A model generated the notes under the pieces. The model worked only from the letters and a program-made list of their open reading frames with translations. It searched no databases and was not told where the DNA came from. The position numbers and the translations under genes are program-made. Below, one piece after another: positions 6,341-7,368 of a DNA stretch of 7,368 bases. Each line of letters begins with the position of its first letter. Position 1 is the stretch's first letter. The stretch is from an uncultured bacterium (lineage in GTDB: Bacteria; Verrucomicrobiota; Kiritimatiellia; CAIKKV01), in assembly GCA_903828035.1 (NCBI GenBank), contig CAIKKV010000027.1, forward strand, positions 1 through 7,368. Reading direction: 5' to 3'.

Positions 6341-6358
6341 TCGTTCGGAAAGAAGCTA

Positions 6359-6844
6359 TTATGCCACAGTCCCCAGCCGTTCGTCGAGCATCTCGAGCGC
6401 TTTTCGGCAGGCGGCCCGGCGGACCTCGGCCCGGCCTCCCGGGAAGAGGCACCGCGCCACCGCCACCTGCGCCCGGGGGCCGGCCACGGCGATGCAGACC
6501 GTGCCGACGGGCTTGCCCGGAACGGCTCCCCCGGGGCCGGCGATGCCGGTGATGCCGACGCCGTAGTCGGCGCCGAGCGCGCGGCGCGCGCCGCGGGCCA
6601 TGGCCGACGCCGTCTCCTCGCTGACGGCGCCGCGGGCGCGAAGGGTCTTAAGGGGAACGCCGAGCAGGTGGACCTTGGCGTCATTGGAATAGGAAATCAC
6701 GCCGCCGCGAAACCAGTCGGAGCTGCCGCTTGCCGCCGTCAGCCGCGCCCCGAGCAGGCCGCCGGTGCAGGATTCGGCGACCGCCAGCGTGGCGCCGGCG
6801 CGGCGCAGGCAAGCGCCAAGGCGGGCGGCGGAAGGCGCGGTCAT
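6359..6844 (-). CDS. pncC: Nicotinamide-nucleotide amidohydrolase (CinA C-terminal domain family)
   Basis: 161 residues, the size of stand-alone PncC (E. coli about 165) and without the N-terminal MoaB-like half found in full CinA. PncC deamidates nicotinamide mononucleotide to nicotinate mononucleotide plus ammonia, recycling NMN released for example by the NAD-dependent DNA ligase. The sequence keeps AESCTGG (23-29, Ser25 corresponding to the catalytic serine), [13 protein letters not shown] (about 45-57), GAVSEETA (about 72-79) and [12 protein letters not shown] (about 94-105), the active-site blocks of the family. The start is the ATG at 6844, overlapping the galE stop as ATGA, with GGGGA about 8 nt upstream. 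Adjacency of pncC/cinA to recA is conserved in many bacteria, and here its neighbour on the other side is galE. Confidence 0.95.
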   Translation of the reverse strand: MTAPSAARLGACLRRAGATLAVAESCTGGLLGARLTAASGSSDWFRGGVISYSNDAKVHLLGVPLKTLRARGAVSEETASAMARGARRALGADYGVGITGIAGPGGAVPGKPVGTVCIAVAGPRAQVAVARCLFPGGRAEVRRAACRKALEMLDERLGTVA

Positions 6845-7368
6845 GCGCGGTATCCCCGGGGGTGGCGCCGGGTCCAGCTCCAGGCGCTCTCGATAATCGA
6901 CTTCAGCTGGGGATAGCGGGGCTTCCAGCCCAGCTCCCGGGCGGCCAGGCGGGCGTCGGCCACCAGCGCGTCGGGGTCCCCCGGGCGGCGGGGGTGGAAC
7001 TCGGCGGGGATCGGATGGCCCGTCACCTCGCGGGCGGTCTGGACCACCTGGCTGACGGAGTACCCGCTGCCGTTGCCCAGGTTATAGGCGCCCGGCTTCC
7101 CGCCCTCGACCGCCAGGATGTGCGCCTGGGCCAGGTCGAGGATGTGGATGTAATCCCGCACGCAGGTGCCGTCCGCGGTCTTGTAATCGTTGCCGAAAAT
7201 CTTCACCGAATCCGCCTGGCCGAGGGCGACCTTGAGCACGTTCGGAATGATGTGGCTCTCGGGATCGTGATCCTCGCCGAAGCGCTCGGTGGCGCCGGCG
7301 GCGTTGAAGTAGCGCAGCCGCACGGTCTCGAACCCGTGGCACTCCTCGTACCAGCGAAGGATTTTCTC
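6841..7368 (-). CDS. galE: UDP-glucose 4-epimerase, C-terminal part (5' end outside window)
   Basis: The last 175 residues of GalE. The reading frame is open to base 7368, so the GTG at 7321-7323 is an internal Val codon, not the start: the residues before it ([16 protein letters not shown]) continue the GalE fold. GalE interconverts UDP-glucose and UDP-galactose with tightly bound NAD, feeding the Leloir pathway and envelope polysaccharide synthesis. Diagnostic blocks are LRYFNAAGA, the substrate-binding [64 protein letters not shown] and the terminal RRHPRGY, all in the order of E. coli GalE. The Rossmann glycine motif and the YxxxK catalytic pair lie outside the window. The stop codon (6841-6843) overlaps the pncC start by four bases. 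Related sugar-nucleotide epimerases are possible, but these blocks fit GalE best. Confidence 0.95.
   Translation of the reverse strand, partial: EKILRWYEECHGFETVRLRYFNAAGATERFGEDHDPESHIIPNVLKVALGQADSVKIFGNDYKTADGTCVRDYIHILDLAQAHILAVEGGKPGAYNLGNGSGYSVSQVVQTAREVTGHPIPAEFHPRRPGDPDALVADARLAARELGWKPRYPQLKSIIESAWSWTRRHPRGYRA

Noticed and set aside
5222..6916. A 564-codon open frame on the plus strand
   Set aside because: Antisense to recA and pncC, which are unmistakable; no recognisable domain in the shadow.

Overview
The window is a stretch of GC-rich bacterial chromosome, densely packed with genes and mostly housekeeping in content. I see no phage, transposon, CRISPR or rRNA/tRNA signatures. 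The best guess for the source is a member of the PVC superphylum, possibly Kiritimatiellota or a relative. This rests on the high GC, a URO-D-like protein of a type I associate with Lentisphaerae/Kiritimatiellae, a small Ig-like lipoprotein, a C-terminally short alanyl-tRNA synthetase, and intergenic TATAGG-type repeats. It is inference, not proof.

Left part (1-3041). A truncated gene for a secreted SurA-like folding factor runs leftward off the window edge. A 205-bp divergent intergenic region carries candidate promoters in both directions. Three genes then run rightward: a URO-D-superfamily protein (500-1774), a small lipoprotein with one Ig-like domain (1827-2222) and a SpoU/TrmH-family RNA 2'-O-methyltransferase (2241-3041). 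A promoter with a perfect TTGACA -35 box overlaps the URO-D gene's stop codon, so the lipoprotein and methyltransferase can be transcribed independently of it.

Junction (3041-3086). Two convergent transcription units meet at a five-copy array of about 9-bp units (consensus near GTCCTATAG). The array fills the gap and touches both stop codons.

Right part (3081-7368, all leftward). In transcription order: galE (5' end outside the window), pncC, recA, alaS, and a 107-residue protein with tandem 12-residue repeats and a cysteine-rich tail. galE and pncC overlap by ATGA, and the other gaps are 51, 22 and 13 nt, so this looks like one operon. The pncC-recA-alaS order is the classic one known from Proteobacteria, but without recX. 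alaS encodes an enzyme of about 601 residues that ends right after the editing domain, with no C-Ala domain.

The least-described items are the repeat/cysteine protein after alaS, the short AlaRS, and the intergenic repeat array. I found no convincing multi-gene novel defence or mobile system.
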